Source of the DNA: Stutzerimonas kunmingensis
GTDB lineage: Bacteria > Pseudomonadota > Gammaproteobacteria > Pseudomonadales > Pseudomonadaceae
NCBI RefSeq assembly: GCF_002929225.1
Contig: NZ_PISM01000014.1
Span: 620,001 to 684,000 of the forward strand
DNA: 64,000 nucleotides
Direction: 5' to 3'
Of this stretch, positions 9,633-17,973 are shown piece after piece. A program made the translations under genes and the position numbers. The first letter of the stretch is position 1, and each line of letters starts with the position of its first letter. The notes beneath the pieces are model-generated. The model was given only the letters and a program-made list of their open reading frames with translations, ran no database searches and was not told the origin of the DNA.

Positions 9633-10562
9633 TCACTCGTCGACGCGCTGCAGCGCCATCGCTTCATAGCGCGGATACAGATGGCTGACGCTACGGATCA
9701 GCTCATAGCGGGTCAGGCTGATGCCGGCGAAGCGCTCGGGAATCGGGCTCTGGATCACCTCGTTCATGTCCGCCCCGCCGTTGGCGGCTTCTCGCAACAA
9801 GCCGTCCAGCCAGCCGAGGTAGTCGCGCATCTGCACGAACGGCTCGGCATCATCGGCCACCGGGCCATGGCCAGCGACCAGGCGTTTCCAGGGCAGCGCC
9901 TCTAGGGTATCGAGGTCTTCCAGCCAGACATCCAGGCCTGGGCTGTTGGGCGTGGTCAGCGCGCGTTGGTAGAACAGGATGTCGCCGGCGAAGAGCACGC
10001 CACTGCGTTCGTCGAGAATGGCCAGATCGGCACCGGTGTGACCGCGCAGGGCGAGCAGGCGCAGGGAGCGCCCGCCGATCTCCAGCGTGCCGGGCGCCAG
10101 GGTCTCGGATGGCAGCACCACCTCCGTACCGCGCATCCAGTCACCTACCAGGCGGTACATGTTCTCGGCCATGGCATTGCCCTGCTCGCGCAACAGCTCG
10201 GTCGTACCGGCGAGCGCGGCGATGGGCACATCGGCAAATGCCTGGTTGCCGAGGACGTGGTCGGGGTGATGATGAGTCAGCAGCAGCTTGATGACCGGAC
10301 GATCGGTAACGCTCGCGATAGCCGCGCGCATCGCCTCGCCATAACGCCGCGACGGGCCGCTGTCGATCACCACCACGCCGGCCGCGGTGACGATGAAGCC
10401 GGTGTTGACGATATTGCCGCCGTTGGCCTTGTCGAAGTTGTCGGTCGAGCCTTCCAGCAGCCACACGTCATCGGCAATCTGCCGCGGCTGCAGCGTGTAA
10501 CGCAGCTCGGCGTGTGCGGGCAGGGTCAGACAGAACGCGAACATCAGGAGCAACAGGCGCAT
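9633..10562 (-). CDS. Quinoprotein-associated zinc metallohydrolase (metallo-beta-lactamase fold)
   Basis: Exported metallo-beta-lactamase-fold protein of 309 residues with a signal peptide (about 1-18, ending PAHAEL). The zinc motif HxHxDH is intact at residues 97-102 (THHHPDH), and further ligands are likely in the LRGHTGAD, FAGDILF and VAGHGPV segments. Proteins of this type occur with PQQ dehydrogenases and a SoxYZ-like carrier and are named quinoprotein relay system zinc metallohydrolase; they resemble SoxH. The carrier gene lies upstream in the same direction with a gap of about 50 bases. The reaction is unknown; hydrolysis of a thioester-like bond on the carrier is a guess from the SoxH resemblance. 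Confidence 0.85.
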   Translation of the reverse strand: MRLLLLMFAFCLTLPAHAELRYTLQPRQIADDVWLLEGSTDNFDKANGGNIVNTGFIVTAAGVVVIDSGPSRRYGEAMRAAIASVTDRPVIKLLLTHHHPDHVLGNQAFADVPIAALAGTTELLREQGNAMAENMYRLVGDWMRGTEVVLPSETLAPGTLEIGGRSLRLLALRGHTGADLAILDERSGVLFAGDILFYQRALTTPNSPGLDVWLEDLDTLEALPWKRLVAGHGPVADDAEPFVQMRDYLGWLDGLLREAANGGADMNEVIQSPIPERFAGISLTRYELIRSVSHLYPRYEAMALQRVDE

Positions 10563-10615
10563 GACGCCTCCTTGGCTTGGTTGCTGGCTCTCGGAGAGAA
10601 CGCGAGCTGGTCAGC

Positions 10616-11362
10616 TCAGAGCGCGGCTTCGAACTCGTTGCCGTTGTTGTCACGCAGCCACAGGCGGGTGTCCTGCGCGCCGTTCACTTCCAGGCTCAGA
10701 CTCGGGTTTTCGGCGACCGCCGGATACAGTTCCAGCTCCGCCAAGACCTGACCGTCGGCATCGCGCAGCTCGGCCTGGTTGAGAAAGAACTCGGGAATGC
10801 CGCCGACCAGGCCGTTATCCATCGGATGGGAGACCTGCAGGCGCAAACGACTGAAATCGCCACGGGCGAAGCGCCCACCGATGACCTCACCGAGGCGGTC
10901 TTCCCAGCCTGGCTGGGCACGCACCACGCTCGGCGCCGTACAGCCGCCACCGGCAGCATCGACCTTGGCCGAGCCGATGTGCCAGACACCGTCACGGGTC
11001 AGCACCGCCGCGCGGATCGGTGTCGCCTGTTCCACACGTATGCGAATGGCGACCAGCGGCACGACCTGCTCGCCAGGCGTGAAGGTGAAAATCCGTGGGA
11101 TGGGATTGAGGTCGGCCCAGGCCTCGATGCGCACCACCTCGTCACCGAGGGCTCTGGCATCGATGTGCACCGGCACCTGTCGCGAATCCTCGGCGAATGG
11201 CGGCATCTGGACCTTTACGCGCTCGTCGAACACATAGGGCTCGCTGTTGAGCAAGCCCTTGTGGTGGTATTCCCACATCACCGATTGCAGCGGATCGGCC
11301 TCCGCCGCCAGGGCGCTCGGCGCGTGAAAGACCATCAGCAGCAGCAAGACTCGGACGCTCAT
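10616..11362 (-). CDS. Quinoprotein dehydrogenase-associated SoxYZ-like carrier protein
   Basis: Periplasmic protein of 248 residues with a signal peptide (about 1-20, SALAAEA). Its two halves resemble SoxY and SoxZ fused. In the SoxY-like half the segment AAGGGCTAP carries a single cysteine at the position where SoxY has its substrate-bearing GGCGG cysteine. The SoxZ-like half contains HPMDNG, as in SoxZ. ATG 11362 was chosen because GAGGAG precedes it and it opens the signal peptide. It sits between the metallohydrolase and MoxJ-like genes in a minus-strand operon led by pedF. What is carried on the cysteine is not known. Confidence 0.82.
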   Translation of the reverse strand: MSVRVLLLLMVFHAPSALAAEADPLQSVMWEYHHKGLLNSEPYVFDERVKVQMPPFAEDSRQVPVHIDARALGDEVVRIEAWADLNPIPRIFTFTPGEQVVPLVAIRIRVEQATPIRAAVLTRDGVWHIGSAKVDAAGGGCTAPSVVRAQPGWEDRLGEVIGGRFARGDFSRLRLQVSHPMDNGLVGGIPEFFLNQAELRDADGQVLAELELYPAVAENPSLSLEVNGAQDTRLWLRDNNGNEFEAAL

Positions 11363-11412
11363 GTCGACTCCTCGAACAGCGATCCGCAGCGGGATCGGCA
11401 TGGCGCGACCGG

Positions 11413-12327
11413 TCAGCGCCCGGCCACGTCGCTCTCTACATCCTGGTACAACCCGGGCAGCTCGTAGCTCAAGCCGTAGCTGGCGTAGAGCTTTTCCAGC
11501 TCGCCTTCAAGAATCAGCGGCTCCAGCACTTCTTCCAGCGCGTACGCCAGCTGCCGGTTGGATTCGTGCACCGCCATGCCAAGATCCCATACCTGCTTGC
11601 CCATGTTCGGGTAAGCGTTCTCGGCGAGTTTCAGGTGCTTGTCGTCGGCTTGATCGAGCAGCCACTCGATCTCCGCGCGCATGGCCATGGTGGCGTCCAC
11701 CTCGCCCTGTTGCAGCGCAGCGAATGCCTCGCGGATGCTCGGGTAGTGGTGGGTGTGCTTCGCCAGTCGGCCCTCGAATACCGAAGACAGGTAGAACGAG
11801 GGCACGCTGTCCACTTCGACGCCGATCGGGTGATATTGAAAGACCGCCACGCTCGGCACCTCGTCGATGCGGCGGTCGTCATACGCGGTCTGCCAGCGCT
11901 CGCGCTGGTAGGGCGCGAACATCACCACCAGCTCGTTGATCACTTCCCCCAGCTCGTTGCGCTTGTAGGCGAACTCGCGGTCGTAGGGCACACGCAGCAT
12001 CACGTCTGCCAGCACACCAGGCCGCAGGTAGTGGCCCTTCCAGATGAAGTTGCGCAGGTCGTCGTCGAGGGTTTCGTCCGGCGTTACCCACAGCACTTCC
12101 AGCTTCAGGTCCAGCCCCTCGGCGAGCTTGCGTGCGAGTTCCACATCGACACCGCGCGGCTGGCCATCCTGCTGGTAGCTGTACGGCGGGAAATTCTCGT
12201 ACATCGCCACCTTGAGCACGCCGGATTCGATGATGTCATCGAAGGCGCGCACCTTGACCACGTCCGCCTGCGCCAGTGCGCAGCACAGGGCCAGCCACAG
12301 CGACAGAACCAGCCGGACGGCGTTCAT
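11413..12327 (-). CDS. MoxJ-like periplasmic solute-binding protein of the quinoprotein system
   Basis: Type-II periplasmic binding protein (SBP_bac_3 fold) of 304 residues with a signal peptide (about 1-21, CCALAQADV). The mature N-terminus has LKVAMYENFPPYSY followed by GVDVELARKLAEGL, standard for this fold. Similar proteins (MoxJ/XoxJ) accompany methanol and ethanol quinoproteins and are thought to help activate the dehydrogenase rather than feed a transporter. Its ATG at 12327 shares the A of the pedF stop codon (TGATG), so translation is coupled to the cytochrome. No permease gene is adjacent. Confidence 0.87.
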   Translation of the reverse strand: MNAVRLVLSLWLALCCALAQADVVKVRAFDDIIESGVLKVAMYENFPPYSYQQDGQPRGVDVELARKLAEGLDLKLEVLWVTPDETLDDDLRNFIWKGHYLRPGVLADVMLRVPYDREFAYKRNELGEVINELVVMFAPYQRERWQTAYDDRRIDEVPSVAVFQYHPIGVEVDSVPSFYLSSVFEGRLAKHTHHYPSIREAFAALQQGEVDATMAMRAEIEWLLDQADDKHLKLAENAYPNMGKQVWDLGMAVHESNRQLAYALEEVLEPLILEGELEKLYASYGLSYELPGLYQDVESDVAGR

Positions 12328-12764
12328 CACTGCTTGGCCGCTTCGCTTTCAATATAGGTCCGGATCGCCCACAGCGCTTCCTGGCTGAGGGTGTCGGCCA
12401 TGCGCGGCATGTACACGGCACCGTCACGGACCGCGCCATTGATCACGCGCTCCTTGTACCACTCGTCGCCGTCGTAGCTGGCTTCCAGCTCACGCAGGTC
12501 GGGGGCGATACCGCCTGAAATGGCTTCCAGACCGTGGCAACGCGCGCAGTTCTGGTTGTAAGCGGACGAACCGATCTCGACCGCCAGGTCGTGGTGCTCG
12601 TTGGGCGCACGATAGGGGTTCTCGTCCAGCCATTCTTCACCGAGTTGCGGCAGGCCCTTGGTGTTGACCGCTTGCGGCGTCACGTCGCCATGCGCCAGAA
12701 CCAGGCCGGACATACCGAGAACACCCGCTGCCAGCAGTGAGCGCAAAAAGATCTTGTTATTCAT
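12327..12764 (-). CDS. pedF: Cytochrome c-550 PedF
   Basis: Periplasmic c-type cytochrome of 145 residues that receives electrons from the PQQ alcohol dehydrogenase (ExaB has this role in P. aeruginosa). The signal peptide covers about 1-24 (GLVLAHGD). The haem-binding motif is CARCH near residue 77, and the axial methionine is probably in YMPRMADTL. ATG 12764 was chosen over the GTG at 12773. It is divergent from exaA with 309 bases between, and heads the operon pedF, MoxJ-like, SoxYZ-like, metallohydrolase. Confidence 0.92.
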   Translation of the reverse strand: MNNKIFLRSLLAAGVLGMSGLVLAHGDVTPQAVNTKGLPQLGEEWLDENPYRAPNEHHDLAVEIGSSAYNQNCARCHGLEAISGGIAPDLRELEASYDGDEWYKERVINGAVRDGAVYMPRMADTLSQEALWAIRTYIESEAAKQ

Positions 12765-12878
12765 GACTACCACCCTCTATTCGAGAACCTGTGCAAGGCA
12801 GCCCCATCGGAGCGCATGGTGGTCATGTTGGCCGTGTCAGTGCATCGGCAGAATCCTGCTTTGGATGCCTGCATCTCC

Positions 12879-12888
12879 TCCCTTGGTA
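12879..12888 (-). promoter_or_regulatory. TACCAAGGG-type site, pedF/exaA copy
   Basis: Reads TACCAAGGGA on the minus strand, about 115 bases from the pedF start. The surrounding 14 bases are identical to the pedH copy. Confidence 0.6.
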
Positions 12889-12947
12889 CTGGGTTTTGCT
12901 ACCGCCTCCCGCCCCCCAGAGGTAGCAAGGCTAAATCAGCAGGGTTC

Positions 12948-12960
12948 GGGAAGGATTCCC
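12948..12960. promoter_or_regulatory. GGGAANNNTTCCC palindrome, exaA copy
   Basis: GGGAA-GGA-TTCCC, about 115 bases upstream of the exaA start codon. Matches the copies at pedH and the TonB receptor. Confidence 0.6.
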
Positions 12961-13073
12961 GGTATCGGCGGGAGCTTTTCCGTGTCGGCGCCCATGGCGC
13001 GCTCCCAATAATCGAATCGCCAGGCCACCGGCATACGGCGGCCTCGTCCGAATCGACCAAGGGAATCGCAACC

Positions 13074-14945
13074 ATGACAACAAGATCGCACCCCGGCAGC
13101 AAACGCCCCCTCGCCATTGCCGTGCAATGCCTGGCGCTGACCGGCAGCCTCGCGTTGGCCGCAGCCGCCCAGGCCAAGCCGGTCAGCTGGGAAGACATCG
13201 CCAACGATCACCTGTCCACCGAGAACGTCCTGCAATACGGCATGGGCACCAGTGCGCAACGCTGGAGCCCGCTGGCACAGGTCAATGAAGACAACGTATT
13301 CAAGCTGACCCCGGCCTGGTCGTTCTCCTTCGGTGACGAGAAACAGCGCGGCCAGGAATCCCAGGCCATCGTCCATGATGGCGTGATCTACGTGACCGGC
13401 TCCTATTCGCGCGTCTTCGCCCTCGATGCCAAGACCGGCAAGCGCCTGTGGAGTTACGCCCATCGCCTGCCCGACGACATCCGCCCGTGCTGCGACGTGG
13501 TCAACCGCGGTGCCGCCATCTACGGCGACAAGATCTACTTCGGCACCCTCGACGCCCGTGTCGTGGCGCTGAACAAGGACACCGGCAAGGTCGTCTGGAA
13601 CAAGAAGTTCGGCGATCACGGCGCCGGCTACACCATGACCGGCGCACCGACGCTGGTCAAAGACGCCAAGACCGGCAAGGTGCTGCTGGTACACGGCAGC
13701 TCCGGTGACGAGTTCGGCATCGTCGGCAAACTGTTCGCCCGCGACCCGGATACCGGCGAAGAAGTCTGGATGCGCCCCTTCGTCGAGGGCCACATGGGTC
13801 GTCTCAACGGCAAGGACAGCACGCCGACCGGCGACATCAAGGCGCCGTCCTGGCCGGACGATCCCAACCACCCGACCGGCAAGAAGGAAGCCTGGAGTCA
13901 GGGCGGCGGCGCGCCGTGGCAGAGTGCGAGCTTCGACCCGGAAACCAACACCATCATCGTCGGTGCCGGCAACCCCGCCCCGTGGAACGGCTGGGAGCGC
14001 ACCAGCGATGGCGGCGACCCGAAGGATTACGACAGTCTCTACACCTCCGGGCAGGTCGGTGTCGACCCGAGCACCGGCGAGGTGAAGTGGTTCTACCAGC
14101 ACACCCCGAACGATGCCTGGGACTTCTCCGGCAACAACGAGCTGGTGCTGTTCGATTACAAGGACAAGAACGGCAAGACCGTCAAGGCCACGGCCCACGC
14201 CGACCGCAACGGCTTCTTCTATGTTGTCGACCGTAAGGACGGCAAGCTGCAGAACGCCTTCCCCTTCGTCGACGGCATCACCTGGGCCAGCCATATCGAT
14301 CTGAAAACCGGTCGACCAGTGGAGAACGAGGGCCAGCGCCCACCCAAACCGGAGCCGGGCGAGAAGCACGGCAAATCGGTTGAAGTATCCCCACCCTTCC
14401 TCGGCGGCAAGAACTGGAACCCCATGGCCTACAGCCAGGACACCGGCCTGTTCTACGTACCGGCCAACCACTGGAAAGAGGACTACTGGACCGAGGAAGT
14501 CAGCTACAAGAAGGGCTCGGCCTATCTCGGCCAGGGCTTCCGCATCAAGCGCATGTACGACGACCACGTCGGCATCCTGCGCGCCATGGACCCGACCACT
14601 GGCAAGGTGGCCTGGGAACACAAGGAAAAACTGCCATTGTGGGCCGGCGTGCTGGCAACCAAGGGCAACCTGGTATTCACCGGCACCAGCGACGGCTACT
14701 TCAAGGCCTTCAACGCAAAAACCGGTGACGAGCTGTGGAAATTCCAGACTGGCAGCGGCGTGATTTCCCCGCCTGTGACCTGGGAGCAGGACGGCGAGCA
14801 GTACATCGGCGTGACGGTCGGTTACGGCGGCGCCGTGCCGCTGTGGGGCGGCGACATGGCCGTACTGACCAAGCCGGTCGCCCAGGGTGGTTCCTTCTGG
14901 GTATTCAAGCTGCCGGATTGGGAGAAGAAGACCGCCAAGCGATGA
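13074..14945 (+). CDS. exaA: PQQ-dependent ethanol dehydrogenase, calcium type (ExaA/PedE)
   Basis: Periplasmic quinoprotein ethanol dehydrogenase of 623 residues, the same length I recall for P. aeruginosa ExaA. A signal peptide covers about 1-34 (AAAAQAKPVS). The vicinal cysteine pair is at 139-140 (RPCCDVV). The active-site segment is AWDFSG: catalytic Asp350 is followed by Ser352 instead of a second Asp, as expected for a calcium enzyme. WxxD-type propeller blades run through the protein and the C-terminus is VFKLPDWEKK. ATG 13074 has AAGGGAA upstream and opens the signal peptide; the open frame reaching 12816 is untranslated leader. Divergent from pedF, its likely electron acceptor. Confidence 0.96.
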   Translation: MTTRSHPGSKRPLAIAVQCLALTGSLALAAAAQAKPVSWEDIANDHLSTENVLQYGMGTSAQRWSPLAQVNEDNVFKLTPAWSFSFGDEKQRGQESQAIVHDGVIYVTGSYSRVFALDAKTGKRLWSYAHRLPDDIRPCCDVVNRGAAIYGDKIYFGTLDARVVALNKDTGKVVWNKKFGDHGAGYTMTGAPTLVKDAKTGKVLLVHGSSGDEFGIVGKLFARDPDTGEEVWMRPFVEGHMGRLNGKDSTPTGDIKAPSWPDDPNHPTGKKEAWSQGGGAPWQSASFDPETNTIIVGAGNPAPWNGWERTSDGGDPKDYDSLYTSGQVGVDPSTGEVKWFYQHTPNDAWDFSGNNELVLFDYKDKNGKTVKATAHADRNGFFYVVDRKDGKLQNAFPFVDGITWASHIDLKTGRPVENEGQRPPKPEPGEKHGKSVEVSPPFLGGKNWNPMAYSQDTGLFYVPANHWKEDYWTEEVSYKKGSAYLGQGFRIKRMYDDHVGILRAMDPTTGKVAWEHKEKLPLWAGVLATKGNLVFTGTSDGYFKAFNAKTGDELWKFQTGSGVISPPVTWEQDGEQYIGVTVGYGGAVPLWGGDMAVLTKPVAQGGSFWVFKLPDWEKKTAKR

Positions 14946-14952
14946 GCCGAGC

Positions 14953-14986
14953 CGTGCCCGCCACCGCGCGGGCACGCCTCTTGTTT
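14953..14986 (+). terminator. Rho-independent terminator after exaA
   Basis: Arms CGTGCCCGC / GCGGGCACG (14953-14961 and 14968-14976), then CCTCTTGTTTT. It separates exaA from the pentapeptide gene. Confidence 0.85.
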
Positions 14987-15108
14987 TCAACGTACAGCGG
15001 CTCGCGTGGCGCGTCTGGCCCAGCCGGCTCCGGGTTGGCGCTCTCGTCGACAGGCCAGAAACGCCACGCGACCGCTTTTCTCTATTGCCCTGCCCCAGGT
15101 GACTTCCC

Positions 15109-15762
15109 ATGAACAGCCCTAACCGCTTGCTCCTGCCACTGGCCCTGTTCGCCAGCGCGTCCGCCTTCGCTGCGGATGACGGTCCTCTGACGATCAACGG
15201 CTGCGTGCTCCAGCCCGAGAGCCAATGTGCCAACGCCGATCTGCGCGGCGCCGACCTCAGCAATCAGGACCTGCGCCGCATCAACCTCGCCGGTGCCAAC
15301 CTCTCTGGCGCCAACCTGCGCCACGCCAACCTCGACCTGGCCAATCTGGAAAAAGCCAACCTAACCGCTGCCACGCTTAACCGCGCCAGCCTGCAACAGG
15401 CCAACCTGCGCCTGGCCAATTTCACCGATGCCCGGCTGATCGCCATCCAGGGCTGGGGCCTGTTCGCCCAGGCCGCCCAGTTCAAGGGAGCCGACCTCAC
15501 TGGCGCCTACCTTGAGTTCGCCCGCATGAGTGGCGCCAGGATGCACGGCAGCACGCTGCACGCCGCCGACCTGGAAATGACCTGGCTGAGCAAGGCCGAT
15601 CTCGAGGGTGCCGATCTGACCGACGCCAACCTGCAGGAAGCCAAGCTCAACGACGCCAACCTGGGCAACGCCGTGCTAACCGGCGCGCGCCGGCACTACG
15701 CGACGTTTCAAGGCACCAACATGGAAGGCTGCAAGGACTGCCCGGTCGATTGGGAGAAATGA
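15109..15762 (+). CDS. Exported pentapeptide-repeat protein
   Basis: 217 residues with a signal peptide (about 1-22, SAFAADDG). Residues about 40-205 are a nearly unbroken run of pentapeptide repeats of the A(D/N)Lxx type, for example ANADLRGADLS, GANLSGANLR, KADLEGADLTDANL, which fold as a right-handed quadrilateral helix. Two cysteine pairs flank the repeats: C34 and C41 before them and CKDC near the C-terminus, which could form disulfides in the periplasm. A protein of this kind lies beside pedE in P. putida as well. Its function is unknown; a scaffold for other periplasmic parts is one possibility. Confidence 0.85.
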   Translation: MNSPNRLLLPLALFASASAFAADDGPLTINGCVLQPESQCANADLRGADLSNQDLRRINLAGANLSGANLRHANLDLANLEKANLTAATLNRASLQQANLRLANFTDARLIAIQGWGLFAQAAQFKGADLTGAYLEFARMSGARMHGSTLHAADLEMTWLSKADLEGADLTDANLQEAKLNDANLGNAVLTGARRHYATFQGTNMEGCKDCPVDWEK

Positions 15763-15884
15763 AACCGCCGATAGGCCAATTCAATCGCCGGTATAGAGCA
15801 AACCATTGGCTGGCAACTTCAGGAAAATGACTCAGGCGCCGATCAAGTGACTGGGCTGTCTTGCCCTTCACCGGATGCCAATAA

Positions 15885-17201
15885 ATGTTCAACAAGAACC
15901 TGAAACGGGAACTGGCTGAATTGCGCGAGGAAGCCGCAGTCAATCAGCAGATCAAGAACTCGTTGTACAGGGAGATGATGGTCCTGGAACTGGACCCGCA
16001 AGGACGCATTCAGCACGCCAACGAGCTGTTCCTCAGCGAAATGGGTTATCGCCGCGACGATCTCATCGGCCGCTCCGTCGACGACTTCTTCAGCCAGCAG
16101 TTTCGTACCGAACCGAACTACTCACGCCTCAAGACCGCCATGCAGCGCGCGGAGCACATCAGCGGCGCCTACCGACTGCTGCAGGCTGACGGCCAGGAAG
16201 CCTGGCTGCGTTCGATCTGGCAGCCGATCACGGGCTCGGATGGCACGTTGCACCACTTCACGCTATGCGCCACCAACCTGACCCGCACCATCGAGACCTC
16301 ACGCGAGCACGAGAGCGTAATCAACGCGCTGTTGCGCTCCACCGCGGTGATCGAGTTTGACCTCGGCGGGCATGTCATCACCGCCAACCAGCGGTTCCTC
16401 GACGGCATGGGCTACCGCCTCGAGCAGATCAAGGGCAAGCACCACCGCATGTTCTGTGAGCGTGAGGAAAGCGAGTCGCCGGCCTATCGCGAATTCTGGG
16501 CTAGCCTCAACCGTGGCGAGTACATCGCCGAACGCTTCAAGCGTATTGATGCCCACGGCCAGACCGTCTGGCTCGAGGCTTCCTACAACCCGGTGCTCGA
16601 TGCCTACGGCAAGCTGTACAAAGTGATCAAGTTCGCCACCGTCATCACCGACCAGGTCAGCCGGGAGATGGCCGTGGCCGACGCCGCAACGATTGCCTAC
16701 GACACCTCCCAGCACACCGACCTCAGCGCCCAGCGCGGCGCGCAAGTGGTCCAGCAGACGGTCGAAGTGATGCATCGCATCGCCCAGCAGATGCAGGAAG
16801 CCTCCGACGGTATCGAGGCGCTGGACAAGCAATCGCAGCTGATCGGCGCGATCCTCAAGACCATCAGCGGCATTGCCGACCAGACCAACCTGCTGGCCCT
16901 CAACGCCGCCATCGAAGCCGCACGGGCCGGTGATCAGGGCCGTGGCTTCGCGGTGGTGGCCGACGAGGTTCGCCAGCTGGCGGCCCGCACCAGCAAGGCC
17001 GCCGAAGAGATCGTCGGCGTGGTGCAGAAGAACCAGGACCTGGCGCAAGCCGCCGTGCACAGCATGAGCGCGAGCCGTGACCAGGCCGAGCAGGGACTGG
17101 AATTCGCCAACCAGGCCGGCGCGGTGATCGTCGAGATCCAGGACGGCGCGCAGCGCGTGGTCGGCGCGGTCGGGCAGTTCGCCAGCCAGTTGAAGAACTG
17201 A
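15885..17201 (+). CDS. bdlA: BdlA-like PAS-PAS chemotaxis transducer
   Basis: Soluble methyl-accepting chemotaxis-type protein of 438 residues with no membrane segment. An N-terminal coiled stretch (1-30) leads to two PAS domains (about 30-125 and 145-255; the second has the [20 protein letters not shown] signature) and a signalling domain with the hairpin tip [23 protein letters not shown] (about 326-350). Architecture and sequence closely resemble the biofilm-dispersal protein BdlA of P. aeruginosa. Its place next to exaA suggests it may respond to redox or energy state during alcohol oxidation, but this is inference. Start ATG 15885. Confidence 0.85.
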   Translation: MFNKNLKRELAELREEAAVNQQIKNSLYREMMVLELDPQGRIQHANELFLSEMGYRRDDLIGRSVDDFFSQQFRTEPNYSRLKTAMQRAEHISGAYRLLQADGQEAWLRSIWQPITGSDGTLHHFTLCATNLTRTIETSREHESVINALLRSTAVIEFDLGGHVITANQRFLDGMGYRLEQIKGKHHRMFCEREESESPAYREFWASLNRGEYIAERFKRIDAHGQTVWLEASYNPVLDAYGKLYKVIKFATVITDQVSREMAVADAATIAYDTSQHTDLSAQRGAQVVQQTVEVMHRIAQQMQEASDGIEALDKQSQLIGAILKTISGIADQTNLLALNAAIEAARAGDQGRGFAVVADEVRQLAARTSKAAEEIVGVVQKNQDLAQAAVHSMSASRDQAEQGLEFANQAGAVIVEIQDGAQRVVGAVGQFASQLKN

Positions 17202-17307
17202 TGGCGAGCCTGTCCACAGCAGATCGGCACATGAGGGATGGCCGCGCTACAGCCGAGTCGGCACCGCTGCAGGCTGACTCGATCATCAGCGTTCGGAGGA
17301 CGCCAGC

Positions 17308-17943
17308 TTGACGCAGAAGCTGATCATTCATATCCGCCAGCATCCGAATGTCGACGGGCTGCCGCGCTTCGACGGGCTGACGTCGCCGAGCATCGTCACC
17401 CCCGCGACAGCGGACGAGTTTCACGCGGCGGTGGAGGAAATCATGAGCTTTGCCTGCATCGGTTTCGATACCGAATCCAAACCGACCTTCAAGGTGGGCG
17501 AAGTCTCCAGCGGTCCGCACCTGATCCAGTTCGCCACCCCGGCAAAGGCCTACCTGTTCAGGATCGGCATGCCCGGCTGCATCGAAGCGGCCAGCGCAAT
17601 CCTGCAATCGCCCGCGCTGGCGAAGATCGGTTTCGGGCTGAAGTCGGATCGTTCCAGGCTGCAAGGCAAGCTGGGCATCCGCCCGATCAGGCTGCTGGAC
17701 CTGGGCTCGGTACTTCGCTATCAGGGCAAGAAGGGTCAGGTCGGCCTGCGCGGTGCGGTGGCCGCAGTGCTCGACGCACGGATCGAAAAATCCCGCAGCG
17801 TGGCCACCTCAAACTGGGCGAATCCCGAGCTGACCGAGGCACAGCAGGCCTACGCGGCCAACGACGCCTACGCCGCGCTGTGCGTATTTCTCGGTCTGAG
17901 CGCAGACCAACAAGCGATGCTGCTCGCAGCGCTACCGCGCTGA
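17308..17943 (+). CDS. DEDDy-type 3'-5' exonuclease domain protein
   Basis: Stand-alone exonuclease domain of the RNase D/WRN type, 211 residues. The three Exo motifs are present: FDTES (Asp and Glu), LIQFAT with IGFGLKSD (Asp), and YAANDAYAAL (Tyr and Asp, the DEDDy form). It has no HRDC domains, so it is much shorter than RNase D. The start is TTG 17308, supported by CGGAGGACGCCAGC directly upstream; no ATG fits. Substrate (RNA or DNA) is not clear. It is convergent with the MFS gene and has no obvious link to alcohol metabolism. Confidence 0.85.
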   Translation: MTQKLIIHIRQHPNVDGLPRFDGLTSPSIVTPATADEFHAAVEEIMSFACIGFDTESKPTFKVGEVSSGPHLIQFATPAKAYLFRIGMPGCIEAASAILQSPALAKIGFGLKSDRSRLQGKLGIRPIRLLDLGSVLRYQGKKGQVGLRGAVAAVLDARIEKSRSVATSNWANPELTEAQQAYAANDAYAALCVFLGLSADQQAMLLAALPR

Positions 17944-17973
17944 CAGGGCTTCGGCGGCGGCAGTCAACAGGAG

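Larger units (their letters stand above)
12765..13073. promoter_or_regulatory. Divergent control region, pedF and exaA
   Basis: Intergenic DNA of 309 bases. It contains CTCCTCCCTTGGTACTGGG (12877-12895), which reads TACCAAGGGAGGAG toward pedF, and CGGGAAGGATTCCCGG (12947-12962) nearer exaA. The two elements match those ahead of pedH. I see no gene here, although frames from the exaA strand remain open through part of it. Confidence 0.65.

Noticed and set aside
12936-15263. Minus-strand ORF of 775 codons across exaA
   Set aside because: It is the antisense shadow of exaA; its translation has no recognisable domain and the exaA protein is a full match to a known family.
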